DNA from: Planctomycetota bacterium
GTDB taxonomy: Bacteria; Planctomycetota; Phycisphaerae; Phycisphaerales; UBA1924
Assembly: GCA_024280755.1 (NCBI GenBank)
Contig: JAJRPN010000030.1
Coordinates: 62,001-126,000 of the forward strand
Reading direction: 5' to 3'
Length of the DNA stretch: 64,000 nt
In this document: in pieces, positions 25,721-35,430 of the stretch
Numbering within the stretch: position 1 is the stretch's first letter
Layout of the letters: each line of letters begins with the position of its first letter
Notes under the pieces: generated by a model
Databases searched by the model: none
Seen by the model: only the letters and a program-made list of their open reading frames with translations
Told to the model about the DNA's origin: nothing
Made by a program: the position numbers and the translations under genes

Positions 25721-27339
25721 GCATTGATTGTAGCATGTGTTTCAGATTGAGTCTCGTTCGTTGCAAGCGTTAGAATATTGATCTGGGTCATCTCGTTGCC
25801 GGTGAGCTCGCCCTTGATCTGTCCGTCGCCCATGACCAATATTCGATCGGACAAGGCGAGCAGTTCGGGCATCTCTGATGAGACTAACAAGATCGAAAGC
25901 CCCTCGTCGGCTGCCTCGCGGATGAGTTTATAAATCTCGGCTTTGGTGCCGACATCGATCCCGCGTGTGGGTTCGTCGAGCAGCAGGACCTTGGTGTTCT
26001 GGGTCATCCACCGGGCGATGAGGAGTTTTTGTTGATTGCCGCCGGAGAGTTCGCCGGGGGTTGTTTCGCTGAGTGATGCGGTTTTGATCTGGAACCGTGC
26101 GATGCGTTTTTCAACGGTGCTGAGTTCTTCCTTGCGATGGCGAACCCCGCCAAAGCCGGCGATCTTGTGCATGATCGGGGCGATGATGTTCTCGTCGATT
26201 CCAAGATTAAAGAACAAGCCTTGGATGCGTCGGTCTTCAGGAACATACCCAAGTCCAACGCCCGCGTCGATCGCTGCGCGGATACCTTTACCCAAAATTT
26301 CTTGCCCTTCAACTTTGATTGAGCCCTTTGCACGGGCGTCGATGTTGAAGATGGCATCGAAGAGTTCTGATCGCCCTGCGCCGACAAGCCCGCCGATCCC
26401 GAGGACTTCGCCTGGGTACAAATCAAGCGAGCAATCAGTCAGTTTGCCCGGTGAACTTACGCTTTGAATAGTGAGCCTCGGTGGGGTCGAGTGATCAGGA
26501 GCTGCGTGATTGCTGCCAAACTCCGCCTTGAGCGCTTGGGTCTCAACAGATTGTTGCGGGCCATTGGATCGGGCAACTGGCGTTTCGATCCGCCGACCGA
26601 TCATCTGTTCAACAAGCGTCGGCTCGTCAATCTCGCTGACCACATTGGTCGCGACGAACTTGCCATCGCGTAAAATGGTCACCCGATCACAACAAGTAAA
26701 AATCTCGCTCATCCGATGCGATACATAGATGATCGTGAGCCCTTGCTTGGCAAGGTCGCGGGTGATATCCATCAGGACAGACGCTTCGGAAATCGACAAC
26801 GACGAGGTTGGTTCATCGAACACGATCACTTTGGCGATCATGCTGCCCTTATCGTCTCGATCGAGCGACGCAGCGATTTGGCAGATCTGCCGACGCCCTG
26901 GGGAGAGGTATCCCAACGGCTTGGTGACATCAATGCTTGGATCGAGCTGATGCACCAGCTTGGCCGCCCGGCGTTCCATTTCTGCGAAGTCAACGACAAA
27001 TCCCTTCTTGGGAATATCGTGCAGGCACAAGTTTTCGGCGACCGAAAGATTCGGGCACTGGGCGAGTTCTTGGTGCACGATGCGGATTCCCGCATGGAAA
27101 GCATCATCGAGCGAGCCTGGGATCAGCTTGCGGCCATTGATAACAACCGTGCCCTCGTTCTGCGCATGCAACCCTGCGAGCACCTTGCCCAGCGTTGATT
27201 TGCCCGCACCGTTTTCACCCATGAGCGCATGGACCTCGCCGGGCATGAAGGACACACTCACATCTTCAAGCGCTTGGGTATGCCCAAAGCGTTTGGAGAT
27301 GTTCGTTGCGATCAGGTTGGGCGTATTGGATTCGGACAT
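25717..27339 (-). CDS. Sugar ABC transporter ATP-binding protein, RbsA/MglA type
   Basis: The 540-residue protein has two fused ABC domains, as in ribose and galactose importers. Domain 1: Walker A GENGAGKST at 41-49, signature LSPGRRQ, Walker B VIVFDEPTSSLS. Domain 2: the usual degenerate Walker A (GGLVGAGRSE), signature LSGGNQQK, Walker B VLLLDEPTRGIDVG. It should energise uptake through the permease at 28433-29701. Gene order on this strand is permease, binding protein, ATPase, small protein, with short gaps. Confidence 0.93.
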   Translation of the reverse strand: MSESNTPNLIATNISKRFGHTQALEDVSVSFMPGEVHALMGENGAGKSTLGKVLAGLHAQNEGTVVINGRKLIPGSLDDAFHAGIRIVHQELAQCPNLSVAENLCLHDIPKKGFVVDFAEMERRAAKLVHQLDPSIDVTKPLGYLSPGRRQICQIAASLDRDDKGSMIAKVIVFDEPTSSLSISEASVLMDITRDLAKQGLTIIYVSHRMSEIFTCCDRVTILRDGKFVATNVVSEIDEPTLVEQMIGRRIETPVARSNGPQQSVETQALKAEFGSNHAAPDHSTPPRLTIQSVSSPGKLTDCSLDLYPGEVLGIGGLVGAGRSELFDAIFNIDARAKGSIKVEGQEILGKGIRAAIDAGVGLGYVPEDRRIQGLFFNLGIDENIIAPIMHKIAGFGGVRHRKEELSTVEKRIARFQIKTASLSETTPGELSGGNQQKLLIARWMTQNTKVLLLDEPTRGIDVGTKAEIYKLIREAADEGLSILLVSSEMPELLALSDRILVMGDGQIKGELTGNEMTQINILTLATNETQSETHATINA

Positions 27340-27363
27340 GATGATTCAGACTCAGAATAGGAA

Positions 27364-28413
27364 TCAATCTTCGCCGAGCCAGGTTTTCCAGTTTTTGGCA
27401 AACTCTTCTGCTGTTTCCGTAGTGACAATATCAAAATCGGCAATCACCATCTCGCTTGCGGGGCTGCGATCGAAGTGGAGTTTCTCAATAATCATCTCGA
27501 CCGATTTTTCGCCCCAACCAAAGTATGGCTGACCAACGAGCACCTGCACCTGTCCCTTCATCGCATAATCCAGTGGCAATGGAAGCGGGTCCATCGAAAC
27601 GATCTTGGCGTTTTCATAGATGCCATCGAGCGCATTGTCGGTATACAACGGCCACCCACCAACGAGTGCTCAACCCGTGATGTCCGGGTTGGCGGTCTGC
27701 ACCTGTTGCATCTTGGCTGCCGCTTCGGTTGCGGTCTCGGGCATAAATGAATACACAACCGGAGTCGGGATTCCTTCATACTCACCCGCTTGTTCGACTA
27801 CGCCATCAACGCGTGCTTGGAGGTTGGTCGCTGCCGGGTTGCCGGTCAATACGGCAACCTTACCCTCGTTGCCCATGACTTTGGCGAGCTGGCGCATGAC
27901 TTCTTTGCCTGCTTCTTTGTCGTCCACGCCGTAGTATGCCATGCGTCCAGAATCTGGCGCGTCCGAATCAAAGGTCACGACGATCACGCCTTTGTCAACC
28001 GCTGCTTTGAGTGCGCCCGTAAGCAGGTTGGCATCGGTGCAAGAGATCGCGATACCATCGATTCCTGATGCCACAAGCTGCTCGACATATTGGGCTTGAA
28101 CCTGCGCATCTTCCATTGCGGGGGTTTGCCAGAGGATTTCGACAGTTGCACCGTCGAGTTCTTCGCTTAGGCGTTCGCCCGCTGCGAACGCGCCGTTCTT
28201 GGCGGCGAGGAATACCGGGTTCGAGTTGCTCTTGGCGATGACACCGATTTTGTAGACGATCTCATCGTGTGCCTGGTCGTCGCCAGCGTGGTCGTGCCCG
28301 TGCGAATCGGTCGCGGCTTTGTCTGCGGAATCTGTCCCGCCCGAGCAGCCTACAAGGGCCAAAGCCGAGATTGAGAATAAGGCAGCGGTTGAAAGCAGTG
28401 TGTGTGTTCGCAT
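27364..28413 (-). pseudogene. Sugar-binding lipoprotein gene with in-frame TGA
   Basis: The frame runs 349 codons from an ATG at 28413, broken by one TGA (27670-27672). Both parts lie in the same frame and together make a full periplasmic-binding protein of the ribose type: lipobox LVGC, VIAKSNSNPVFLAAKNGAF, FDSDAPDSGRMAYYGVDD, then after the TGA ALVGGWPLY and VLVGQPYFGWGEKSV. The stop stands where homologues from memory often have Trp (ITG-W-ALVGGWP), so TGG to TGA is the simplest reading. It could be a true nonsense mutation, an assembly error or read-through. The region after the lipid Cys has a His/Asp-rich run (SHGHDHAGDDQAHDE). Confidence 0.85.
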
Positions 28414-28432
28414 GAGTGTCTCCGATATTGGT

Positions 28433-29701
28433 CTACGCCCGTCGGGCTTGGATTCGTTGTTTGGTCTGGTCGATGACGACCGCGATGATAATCGCAGCCC
28501 CCATCACAATCTGATTATAACTGGTATCAACCTCGAAGATAATCAGGGTGTTATTGATCAACTGGATGATAATTGCGCCAAGCACCGCGCCGATGACGGT
28601 GCCTCGCCCGCCCATCAGTGATGCGCCGCCGATGACGGTCGCCGCGATGACCTGAAGCTCATACGCATTGCCCGCGTTGGTCTCGGCTGCGCCGTAATAT
28701 CCAAGATACGCACACGCCGAGAGCCCGCACATCGCGCCGGTGATGGTGTAGACCAGAATCTTCACCTTTCCAACCGGAATGCCCGCATATTTGGCTGCGA
28801 CTTCATTGCCGCCAATGGCAAATACGCGTCGTCCAAACACGGTTTTGGAAAGCACAAACCATCCCGCGATGCCACACAAGATCATGATAATCACAGGCAC
28901 GGGATACACCCCAAAGAACTCGGCCTTGAAGAACCCGGTTGTGAAGGAAGTGGGGAACCCGCCGATCGATTGGGTGCCAAAGAAATATTGAGGAATGACA
29001 ACAGTCAATCCGCGCAGGACCGCCATCATCCCAAGGGTGATCACAAACGGATGCACACCAAGCCCAACACTCATCGCGCCGTTGGCCAATCCGCACAGCG
29101 TGCCGACTGTCATACAGACGATCATCGCCACCGGCACCGCCACCATCCAACTCGTATCAGGCGACATCTTCTGGAGCACCATCGCGCCGATGATCGCGCA
29201 CAAGCCATAGATCGAACCGACCGAGAGATCAATCCCCGCGAGGATAATCACCCCGGTCATTCCAACCGCAATAATCGCAAAGAAGCTCGCGTCCTTGGCG
29301 ACAAGGACCAAGTTCGATTTGTTAAGAAAGGGATTGAGCATGTCCTTCGCATACAGCACGCCGGTGGTCGAGTCATACTTCGTGATCTGTGCAGCAGCAT
29401 AATCTATATGCGTATCGCCATCTTGAACACGATAAGTCGCGATCTTCGTGCGGGCGATGGTGCCCGGTTCATGAGCAACGCCCTGGGCATCAAGCAACAG
29501 CACGAATGAATCTGCCGGGCGTTCTACCGGGGCTTTGCTCTCGACAGGGTTGAGCATCCCGAAGAATGTTAACCCGAGCCCGATCAAGATGATGACCAGC
29601 ACCAACCCAGACTCTTGGTGTCCGAAGAGCGATCCAAGAAATGATTTCTTTGGGGCGAGTTGAGATGGTTTGGAGTGCGTATTAGCCGCAGACTTGCTCA
29701 C
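28433..29701 (-). CDS. Sugar ABC transporter permease, RbsC type
   Basis: The 422-residue protein has about nine membrane segments and the family pattern IILAGIDLSVGSIYGL and GGASLMGGRGTVIGAVLGA. After the first segment there is a soluble stretch of about 70 residues (near 55-125, with VLLLDAQGVAHEPG) that common RbsC proteins lack and that should face the periplasm. It heads the operon; a 20-base gap separates it from the binding-protein gene. Confidence 0.9.
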   Translation of the reverse strand: MSKSAANTHSKPSQLAPKKSFLGSLFGHQESGLVLVIILIGLGLTFFGMLNPVESKAPVERPADSFVLLLDAQGVAHEPGTIARTKIATYRVQDGDTHIDYAAAQITKYDSTTGVLYAKDMLNPFLNKSNLVLVAKDASFFAIIAVGMTGVIILAGIDLSVGSIYGLCAIIGAMVLQKMSPDTSWMVAVPVAMIVCMTVGTLCGLANGAMSVGLGVHPFVITLGMMAVLRGLTVVIPQYFFGTQSIGGFPTSFTTGFFKAEFFGVYPVPVIIMILCGIAGWFVLSKTVFGRRVFAIGGNEVAAKYAGIPVGKVKILVYTITGAMCGLSACAYLGYYGAAETNAGNAYELQVIAATVIGGASLMGGRGTVIGAVLGAIIIQLINNTLIIFEVDTSYNQIVMGAAIIIAVVIDQTKQRIQARRA

Positions 29702-29805
29702 TATTGAACCTCATGCCTTGCAAGTGTCGAGAAAGATCCCTGTCATCGAACCCAAAGTGTATCCGTTTTCGATGCAGGGTGCATTGATTGCGCGGGAGAA
29801 GAACA

Positions 29806-30795
29806 CTAGTCGATCGGTTGAATCTTGTTGCTCCGGTTTCGGATGACAATATTGACGCTCCGAGAGTCCATTGAATCGCCAGGGCGGACCTCGTCGGGTT
29901 TCATGAAGAATGCTTTTTGTGGGTTCTCGGTGATGAATGAGGCACTCCCATCGGTGCGAACAAAGTTGCCTCCTTCGTCGCCGTGGTTGTCGTCCTTGGC
30001 GTATCCGGTCTCTGGATTGAATCCAAAGTCTTCGATTGGATTCGGTTCTGTAGCACCATTTGGCTCTTCATTAAACCAGTTCCACCCGTACCACGCGCCA
30101 AACTTGATATCTGCCGAGTTGGTCTCGTCGCCCCACAGCGGCGCAGGAAACAGGATTGATGCATCCGATGTCTTGAGCCCTGCCATGTAGAGATAGCTGA
30201 TGTTGTAGTGGATCACATCGCGTTCGGTGGTTGGTGGTTCGGGTTGTTTCACATTGTCCGCATCAGCGATCACATGATTGTCGCGGGTGTTATAAAACTT
30301 CCAGTAATAATCCAGCCGGTCGTTTGGGCAAGTGAGTATTTCGAGTCCTGAGAGGTAGCCTCGCATGAGTGGAACCGAGCTGCCATCAACATAGGTGCCG
30401 GCTCTGTGTAAAAAACTTCCCCAGTATCCGTAGTCACCAGATAGGTTCGTAGGGGTGCCGCCAACTTCATTGAAGTCGCCTTCGCCATCACCGATCTGGA
30501 ACAGTGAGAACAGGCCCGCAACACCACCGGCTGCCCACTGACCATCGAGATATTGGGAGGTGGATTGCGAGTTGGGAATAACCGGGTACCAATCCCGATT
30601 ATTGTCGGCATACATCGAGAGTGCCCCACCCATCGAGCGGGTGTGTGTGAGGCACTTGAGTTTCATCGCTGTTGTACGAGCCGAACTGAGTGCTGGCAAC
30701 AAAATTCCAATGAGTAGCGCGATGATGGCGATTACCACGAGTAGTTCGATGAGTGTGAAGGCTGACGATTGCCTGCGGTTGTGATACTGTTTCAT
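29806..30795 (-). CDS. Pseudopilin-like protein with prepilin cleavage motif
   Basis: The 329-residue protein starts with a prepilin peptidase site and hydrophobic helix (SAFTLIELLVVIAIIALL), typical of type II secretion/type IV pilus-like proteins that are greatly expanded in planctomycetes. The C-terminal part is soluble, with Trp and Gly-rich stretches, and ends near a conserved-looking FVRTDGSASFI segment, as in the planctomycete H-X9-DG family. It sits in the glucan region divergent from a GH13 lipoprotein. Its target is unknown. Confidence 0.8.
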   Translation of the reverse strand: MKQYHNRRQSSAFTLIELLVVIAIIALLIGILLPALSSARTTAMKLKCLTHTRSMGGALSMYADNNRDWYPVIPNSQSTSQYLDGQWAAGGVAGLFSLFQIGDGEGDFNEVGGTPTNLSGDYGYWGSFLHRAGTYVDGSSVPLMRGYLSGLEILTCPNDRLDYYWKFYNTRDNHVIADADNVKQPEPPTTERDVIHYNISYLYMAGLKTSDASILFPAPLWGDETNSADIKFGAWYGWNWFNEEPNGATEPNPIEDFGFNPETGYAKDDNHGDEGGNFVRTDGSASFITENPQKAFFMKPDEVRPGDSMDSRSVNIVIRNRSNKIQPID

Positions 30796-30884
30796 CTGTA
30801 TTCCTCAATAGCTGGTGTTTGCCAGCAATGCCAAATCGGCCCACCCCGTCTCCCCGGGTGTCTACAGTCTAATGGAGGATGGGT

Positions 30885-33029
30885 ATGCGTGTCAACCGAA
30901 TCTACTTTCGTGGAGTAAAAACATTTCAATGCGGATTCATGTTTTTGCTGTTTCTCCCGTTTTTGCCCGGCTGTGTGAATCTGGGCAATATAGATGTGCA
31001 GTCCACTTGGGTCGCCCAAAGCCCAAGGATCATCGATATCAAGGTGACGACACCTTGCTCAGATGCCAAAGTGAACATTGAGTATATAGATGCTCACCAA
31101 TCGCAACTGCTCGCAAGTTGTCACCAATTGGCTCAAAAACAAGGCGATAACGCGCAATACCAGACCCGGATCAATCTCGATTCAGTCCTTAACACAGGCT
31201 CGGTTGATCTAGATCAGATCAAAGTCACCGCTCGCTGTCACCTGCATGGCGTACAGAGTGTCAATCACAGTATCACAGCCTTCGATGCTCAAAAATTGAG
31301 TACACCAGATTGGGCGAAAGGACTTGTGTGGTATCAAGTTTTTCCAGAGCGTTTTCGTGACGGAAACCCGAACAATAACCAACAGGACTGGGATGTGACC
31401 CTGGTCGATTGGGATTCGCCGTTCGAGAAGACCGAAATCGAAGAAATCGAACGCGCCTGGAACCGTCGATTGGTTGATTCCAGACAGTTTTCATATGATC
31501 CCAACCGATCGGGCGGTGCGATCACCAATGTGATCTTCCAAAGGCGCTATGGCGGCGATCTCATCGGGGTCTACAACCAACTCGAAACACTGCGTGATCA
31601 GGGATATACCGGGATTTACCTGTGCCCCATCTTCCAGTCTCGATCGCTGCATAAGTATGATGCCGACGATCATCGTCATATTGATCCCACCCTCGGGCAC
31701 CCGGGCAACTTTGTCGATCCCGGTCCAGGACATACTCGGTTAGGAGCGAGTGAAGATCCCAGCGATGAAACCACATGGCAATGGACAGTTGCCGATCAAT
31801 GGTTCGTCGATGAGTTTTTACCCAAAGCGAAATCTTTGGGGTTGCGTGTTGTCCTCGATGGTGTCTGGAATCATGTGGGGATAGATCATTTCGCGTTTGC
31901 TGATATCGTCGAACGGGGCGACGCCTCGCCATTTGTTGATTGGTTCGATGTTGAGTTTGATGACGCGGGGGAGTTATTCGCCTGGAAGTCGTGGGGGAGT
32001 GTGAACGGGAACCTGCCTGTGTTTCATCAAACAGAGATCGGTGATCTCGCAGCCGGGCCAAAGGCCCACATCATGGCGGTCACCCGCAGGTGGATGGACC
32101 CCAATGGCGACGGCGACCCATCCGACGGCATCGACGGCTGGCGGCTCGATGTCGCTGGCGAGATCGGCAAAGCGTTCTGGAAAGACTGGCGTGTGCAGGT
32201 TCGTGAACTGAATCCAGAAGCGTTGATCATCGCCGAGATCTGGAGCGATGCGGATAAAATGCTCAACGACCAGGCCTTCGATGGGCAGATGAACTACCCG
32301 TTTGCCTTTGCGGTTGCAGATTGGCTGAGTATTGGAGACCCGATTGGCGATGCGTTGATTTGTGCGGATCGGCTCAATGCAGTGTTTCATCATGATCCAC
32401 AGCATGATCTTGTGCAGTTCAACCTGATGACATCGCACGACACCGAACGCTTGGCGTCAATGATGCACAACCGTTTCGTGCGCGGTTACGATCGCGAGGC
32501 ATCACGCTGGGCGCAAGGCACACAGTACGATGCAGAAACCGTTACGCCAAACGATCTTGATCGCGCCTTTGCAGCGATCGCGGTGATGGTCGCCTCGCCG
32601 GGATCATTGATGATGTACAACGGCGACGAATACGCCCTGGCTGGTGCAGACGATCCAGACAATCGAAGACCGATCCCTTGGCAAGCGATCGAGGGGGGCG
32701 AGAACAATGTGCATGGTCGATTCAACCAAGCAGTCAATGAGGTTCTCAAGCTGCGATCGGAGCCGGGCGTTGGTGATGTATTACGCTTTGGAGATGCCAA
32801 GTTTATTGGCAACGCGGATGGATCGTTGCTAATCCGTCGACAGCTCAACAATCGCCGTGTGGAGTTCCTGATTCCGAGCGGTTTGGCAGTGGATTCTGAT
32901 GCAACTTGGCCAACGCTTGATGATGGATGGACGGCTCTTGGCGAAAGATCACGAAAGATGCAGGTTCTTGGCGGGCAGCTCGTGGTGCGTGTTCGGTATT
33001 TGATTTATAAAAATATACAAATTGAGTAG
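30885..33029 (+). CDS. GH13 glucan hydrolase, lipoprotein
   Basis: The 714-residue protein has a lipobox (LPFLPGC) after a basic N-terminus, so it should be membrane-anchored. A beta-rich domain (residues 30-135) precedes the GH13 barrel, which starts at WAKGLVWYQVFPERF. Catalytic motifs are VVLDGVWNHVG, GWRLDVAGE (Asp422), IIAEIWSD (Glu451) and TSHDTER (Asp519). The pattern is closest to cyclomaltodextrinase/neopullulanase-type enzymes. GGAGG touches the ATG at 30879 but is six bases from the ATG at 30885, which is preferred. Confidence 0.9.
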   Translation: MRVNRIYFRGVKTFQCGFMFLLFLPFLPGCVNLGNIDVQSTWVAQSPRIIDIKVTTPCSDAKVNIEYIDAHQSQLLASCHQLAQKQGDNAQYQTRINLDSVLNTGSVDLDQIKVTARCHLHGVQSVNHSITAFDAQKLSTPDWAKGLVWYQVFPERFRDGNPNNNQQDWDVTLVDWDSPFEKTEIEEIERAWNRRLVDSRQFSYDPNRSGGAITNVIFQRRYGGDLIGVYNQLETLRDQGYTGIYLCPIFQSRSLHKYDADDHRHIDPTLGHPGNFVDPGPGHTRLGASEDPSDETTWQWTVADQWFVDEFLPKAKSLGLRVVLDGVWNHVGIDHFAFADIVERGDASPFVDWFDVEFDDAGELFAWKSWGSVNGNLPVFHQTEIGDLAAGPKAHIMAVTRRWMDPNGDGDPSDGIDGWRLDVAGEIGKAFWKDWRVQVRELNPEALIIAEIWSDADKMLNDQAFDGQMNYPFAFAVADWLSIGDPIGDALICADRLNAVFHHDPQHDLVQFNLMTSHDTERLASMMHNRFVRGYDREASRWAQGTQYDAETVTPNDLDRAFAAIAVMVASPGSLMMYNGDEYALAGADDPDNRRPIPWQAIEGGENNVHGRFNQAVNEVLKLRSEPGVGDVLRFGDAKFIGNADGSLLIRRQLNNRRVEFLIPSGLAVDSDATWPTLDDGWTALGERSRKMQVLGGQLVVRVRYLIYKNIQIE

Positions 33030-33243
33030 CGGATATAGTCCGAAAAACGGAGATAAAGAGAGAATTTGGACCGATATGTCGAATTCTCTGAAAAAGACCC
33101 TCGCACTCCGAAAACGGTTTCGCTATTCTGTGTATTGTTGCCGGTAGATGTGCGATAAAGACAACAGTACATCGTCGAGACACAGACACCAACCATCAGG
33201 GCCATTACTCGGTTCTGAGGAGAGATCTTAAAGGGAGATAGTT

Positions 33244-35274
33244 ATGAAGATTCGGACAGCAGTAAGCACAGGGGTGATCGCTTCGATCGCGGGCATGGCG
33301 CTTGCACAACCAACAGTCGACGGCACCTATGACCCGGGTACCGAGAGCGGTCTCTATACCGATCTTATCTGGGTCAATGATTTGCCAACAGCCTTTGGTG
33401 ATAACTCGGCGGGGTTGTTCACCGGCGGCGATTTCGGGAATCCTGAAGTCGTCGATACGGGGATCGAACTCTGTATCCCACTCGCATCGCTCGGGCTCGC
33501 AGGCTCAGAGTCCATCCGCCTCGCAGGCTGGGTGAACTCAGGTGATCGTTCATTCAAGGCCAATCAGATCGTCGGTTTCCTCCCAGTTGATACCGGCAAC
33601 CTCGGTGGCGCACAAGATTTTAATGCCGCACCATTCGATGGAACCACACAGCACATTGATATCGACCTCTCCGCTGTTGCATCTGGCACAGTCACAGTCG
33701 ATGGCGTGATCGACGGCGGCGTCGGTGGTAGTGCATATACCAATGTCTTCCTTCAGGGCAACTACACCGGATTCGGTAACGAGACCGACGGCACCGTCGA
33801 TGGCTCGGGTCCAAACGGTGGCGGTTCAGAAATCGATGGCATCTACATTGCCAAAGATGCGACAAACTTGTACATCTTCGTAGCAGGTAACCTCGAAGGC
33901 AACGGCAACGCGATCGATCTCTACATCGATACAACCGCTGGCGGTTCAAGCACCCTCGGCTCAGGCACAGGTGCTGGTGCGTTCATTATCGATGGCCAAT
34001 CCGGCCTTGGCTTCGATACTGGCTTCGACGCCGATTATCTCGTCTCGATGGATGCGTGGAACGATGACGGAGACGACGGCACCACTCCAAATGTGCCTCG
34101 TGCTTGGTTCGGTCCAGTCGGTGGTTCGATCGATGATCTCGGTTCACTCACAGGCTACGGTGCTGCAAATGCTGGCGCATTGGCTGGTGGTATTTTGATG
34201 GGTATCGACAACTCGAACATCGAAGGCGTGATCGGCGATCAGTCACAGTCAACCCCAGTCACACCAGACATGGAATGGGCCTATGGCTCAGAGCTTGACA
34301 ACGCACGCGTCTACATTGATATCCCAAACAACAAGCTCTACCTCTTCATCGCGGGCAATATGGAAGCAAACTTCAACAGAATGCTGTTGTTCTTTGATTG
34401 CCAGCCTGGCGGACAGAATGTGCTGCTCGACACCAATGTCGATATCAGCTTTAACAACCTTAACGGCATGAGCAACATCACCTTCGATACTGGATTTGAG
34501 CCAGACTACTGGCTCAATGTCAACAATGGTGTTGATGGCGGCACTGGTGGGTTGATTCGCTTTACCGACGCTGCAACATTGCGGACGAACGGTGCTTTGA
34601 TCGATCCATTCTTTGGCGTGATCGTCGATTATGGTTCATTCGATGGCGGGGATGTGGGCGCGATGCCACTGATCCCATTCGATGGCCCACGCATCGATAT
34701 CCAAGACGGTTCACTCGGCAGCCTCTTCGCCAACTACGGCCCACGCCTTTCGCAGCTCGATCCAATGAGCCCAATCGGCAACCTCATCAATGTAGACATC
34801 AACAACTCAAATGTTGATGGCGTCACCGATGTAAGTGCAGCGGGTGCTGCGGATGTCAATACTGGTATCGAGATCTGTATTGATCTTGATGAACTCGGGT
34901 GGGACGGCGTGCAAGATATTCTCGTTGCAGGTTGGATCGTGAATGAAGGGTTCGACTTCATCTCGAACCAGGTCCTCGGCGGCATCCCAGGCCCAGACAA
35001 TGTCGGTCCCCGTGATGCTGATAGCGATGGAATCAACGATCTTGATTTTAACACCATCGCTGGTGATCAGTTCCTGAACTTGACCAACCCAACCGTGATC
35101 GATGTCTGTGCTCCAGACTTTAATGGAGATGGCGTGCTCAACTTCTTCGATATCTCGGCATTCCTCGGGCTCTTCAGTGCTCAAGATCCTGCTGCAGACT
35201 TCAACGAAGATGGGTTCTTTAACTTCTTCGATATCTCGGCATTCCTCCAGGCATTCAGTGCTGGGTGTCCATAA
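33244..35274 (+). CDS. Secreted beta-rich protein with dockerin-like C-terminus
   Basis: The 676-residue protein has a signal peptide (cleavage near ALAQP). Its body repeats Asp/Gly-rich beta segments such as YIAKDATNLYIFVAGNLEGNGN and YIDIPNNKLYLFIAGNMEAN, recalling CBM9/DOMON-like sandwich domains. The end carries two EF-hand-like repeats (DFNGDGVLNFFDISAFL, DFNEDGFFNFFDISAFL) between Cys, nearly the same as in the amylase at 20285. No catalytic motif is seen; it may bind glycans or the cell surface. A strong terminator follows. Confidence 0.8.
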   Translation: MKIRTAVSTGVIASIAGMALAQPTVDGTYDPGTESGLYTDLIWVNDLPTAFGDNSAGLFTGGDFGNPEVVDTGIELCIPLASLGLAGSESIRLAGWVNSGDRSFKANQIVGFLPVDTGNLGGAQDFNAAPFDGTTQHIDIDLSAVASGTVTVDGVIDGGVGGSAYTNVFLQGNYTGFGNETDGTVDGSGPNGGGSEIDGIYIAKDATNLYIFVAGNLEGNGNAIDLYIDTTAGGSSTLGSGTGAGAFIIDGQSGLGFDTGFDADYLVSMDAWNDDGDDGTTPNVPRAWFGPVGGSIDDLGSLTGYGAANAGALAGGILMGIDNSNIEGVIGDQSQSTPVTPDMEWAYGSELDNARVYIDIPNNKLYLFIAGNMEANFNRMLLFFDCQPGGQNVLLDTNVDISFNNLNGMSNITFDTGFEPDYWLNVNNGVDGGTGGLIRFTDAATLRTNGALIDPFFGVIVDYGSFDGGDVGAMPLIPFDGPRIDIQDGSLGSLFANYGPRLSQLDPMSPIGNLINVDINNSNVDGVTDVSAAGAADVNTGIEICIDLDELGWDGVQDILVAGWIVNEGFDFISNQVLGGIPGPDNVGPRDADSDGINDLDFNTIAGDQFLNLTNPTVIDVCAPDFNGDGVLNFFDISAFLGLFSAQDPAADFNEDGFFNFFDISAFLQAFSAGCP

Positions 35275-35324
35275 CTTTGACTTTGCTCCAAGTGTGTAAC
35301 GCATGTGGAGTTTGATACAATCTG

Positions 35325-35357
35325 GGCGTCCGTGTTCAACAGCACGGACGCCTTTTT
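35325..35357 (+). terminator. Intrinsic terminator
   Basis: GGCGTCCGTG (35325-35334) pairs perfectly with CACGGACGCC (35343-35352), followed by five Ts. It ends the transcript of the dockerin-bearing protein. Confidence 0.9.
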
Positions 35358-35430
35358 CAAGCGAATCCATCGTTCGTCCGATAGAATCGAATCCTCTTTC
35401 AAGTTCCCATCAACTCATTGGAGATGAACT

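Noticed and set aside
27364-28413. TGA recoded as Trp or selenocysteine
   Set aside because: TGA is a normal stop for several genes here (for example rplD and the XRE gene), and this protein family does not use selenocysteine.
23130-30915. Shared 12-mer CTACTTTCGTGG near 23138 and 30901 as a common operator
   Set aside because: A match of this length is expected by chance in 64 kb, and the second copy lies inside a coding region.
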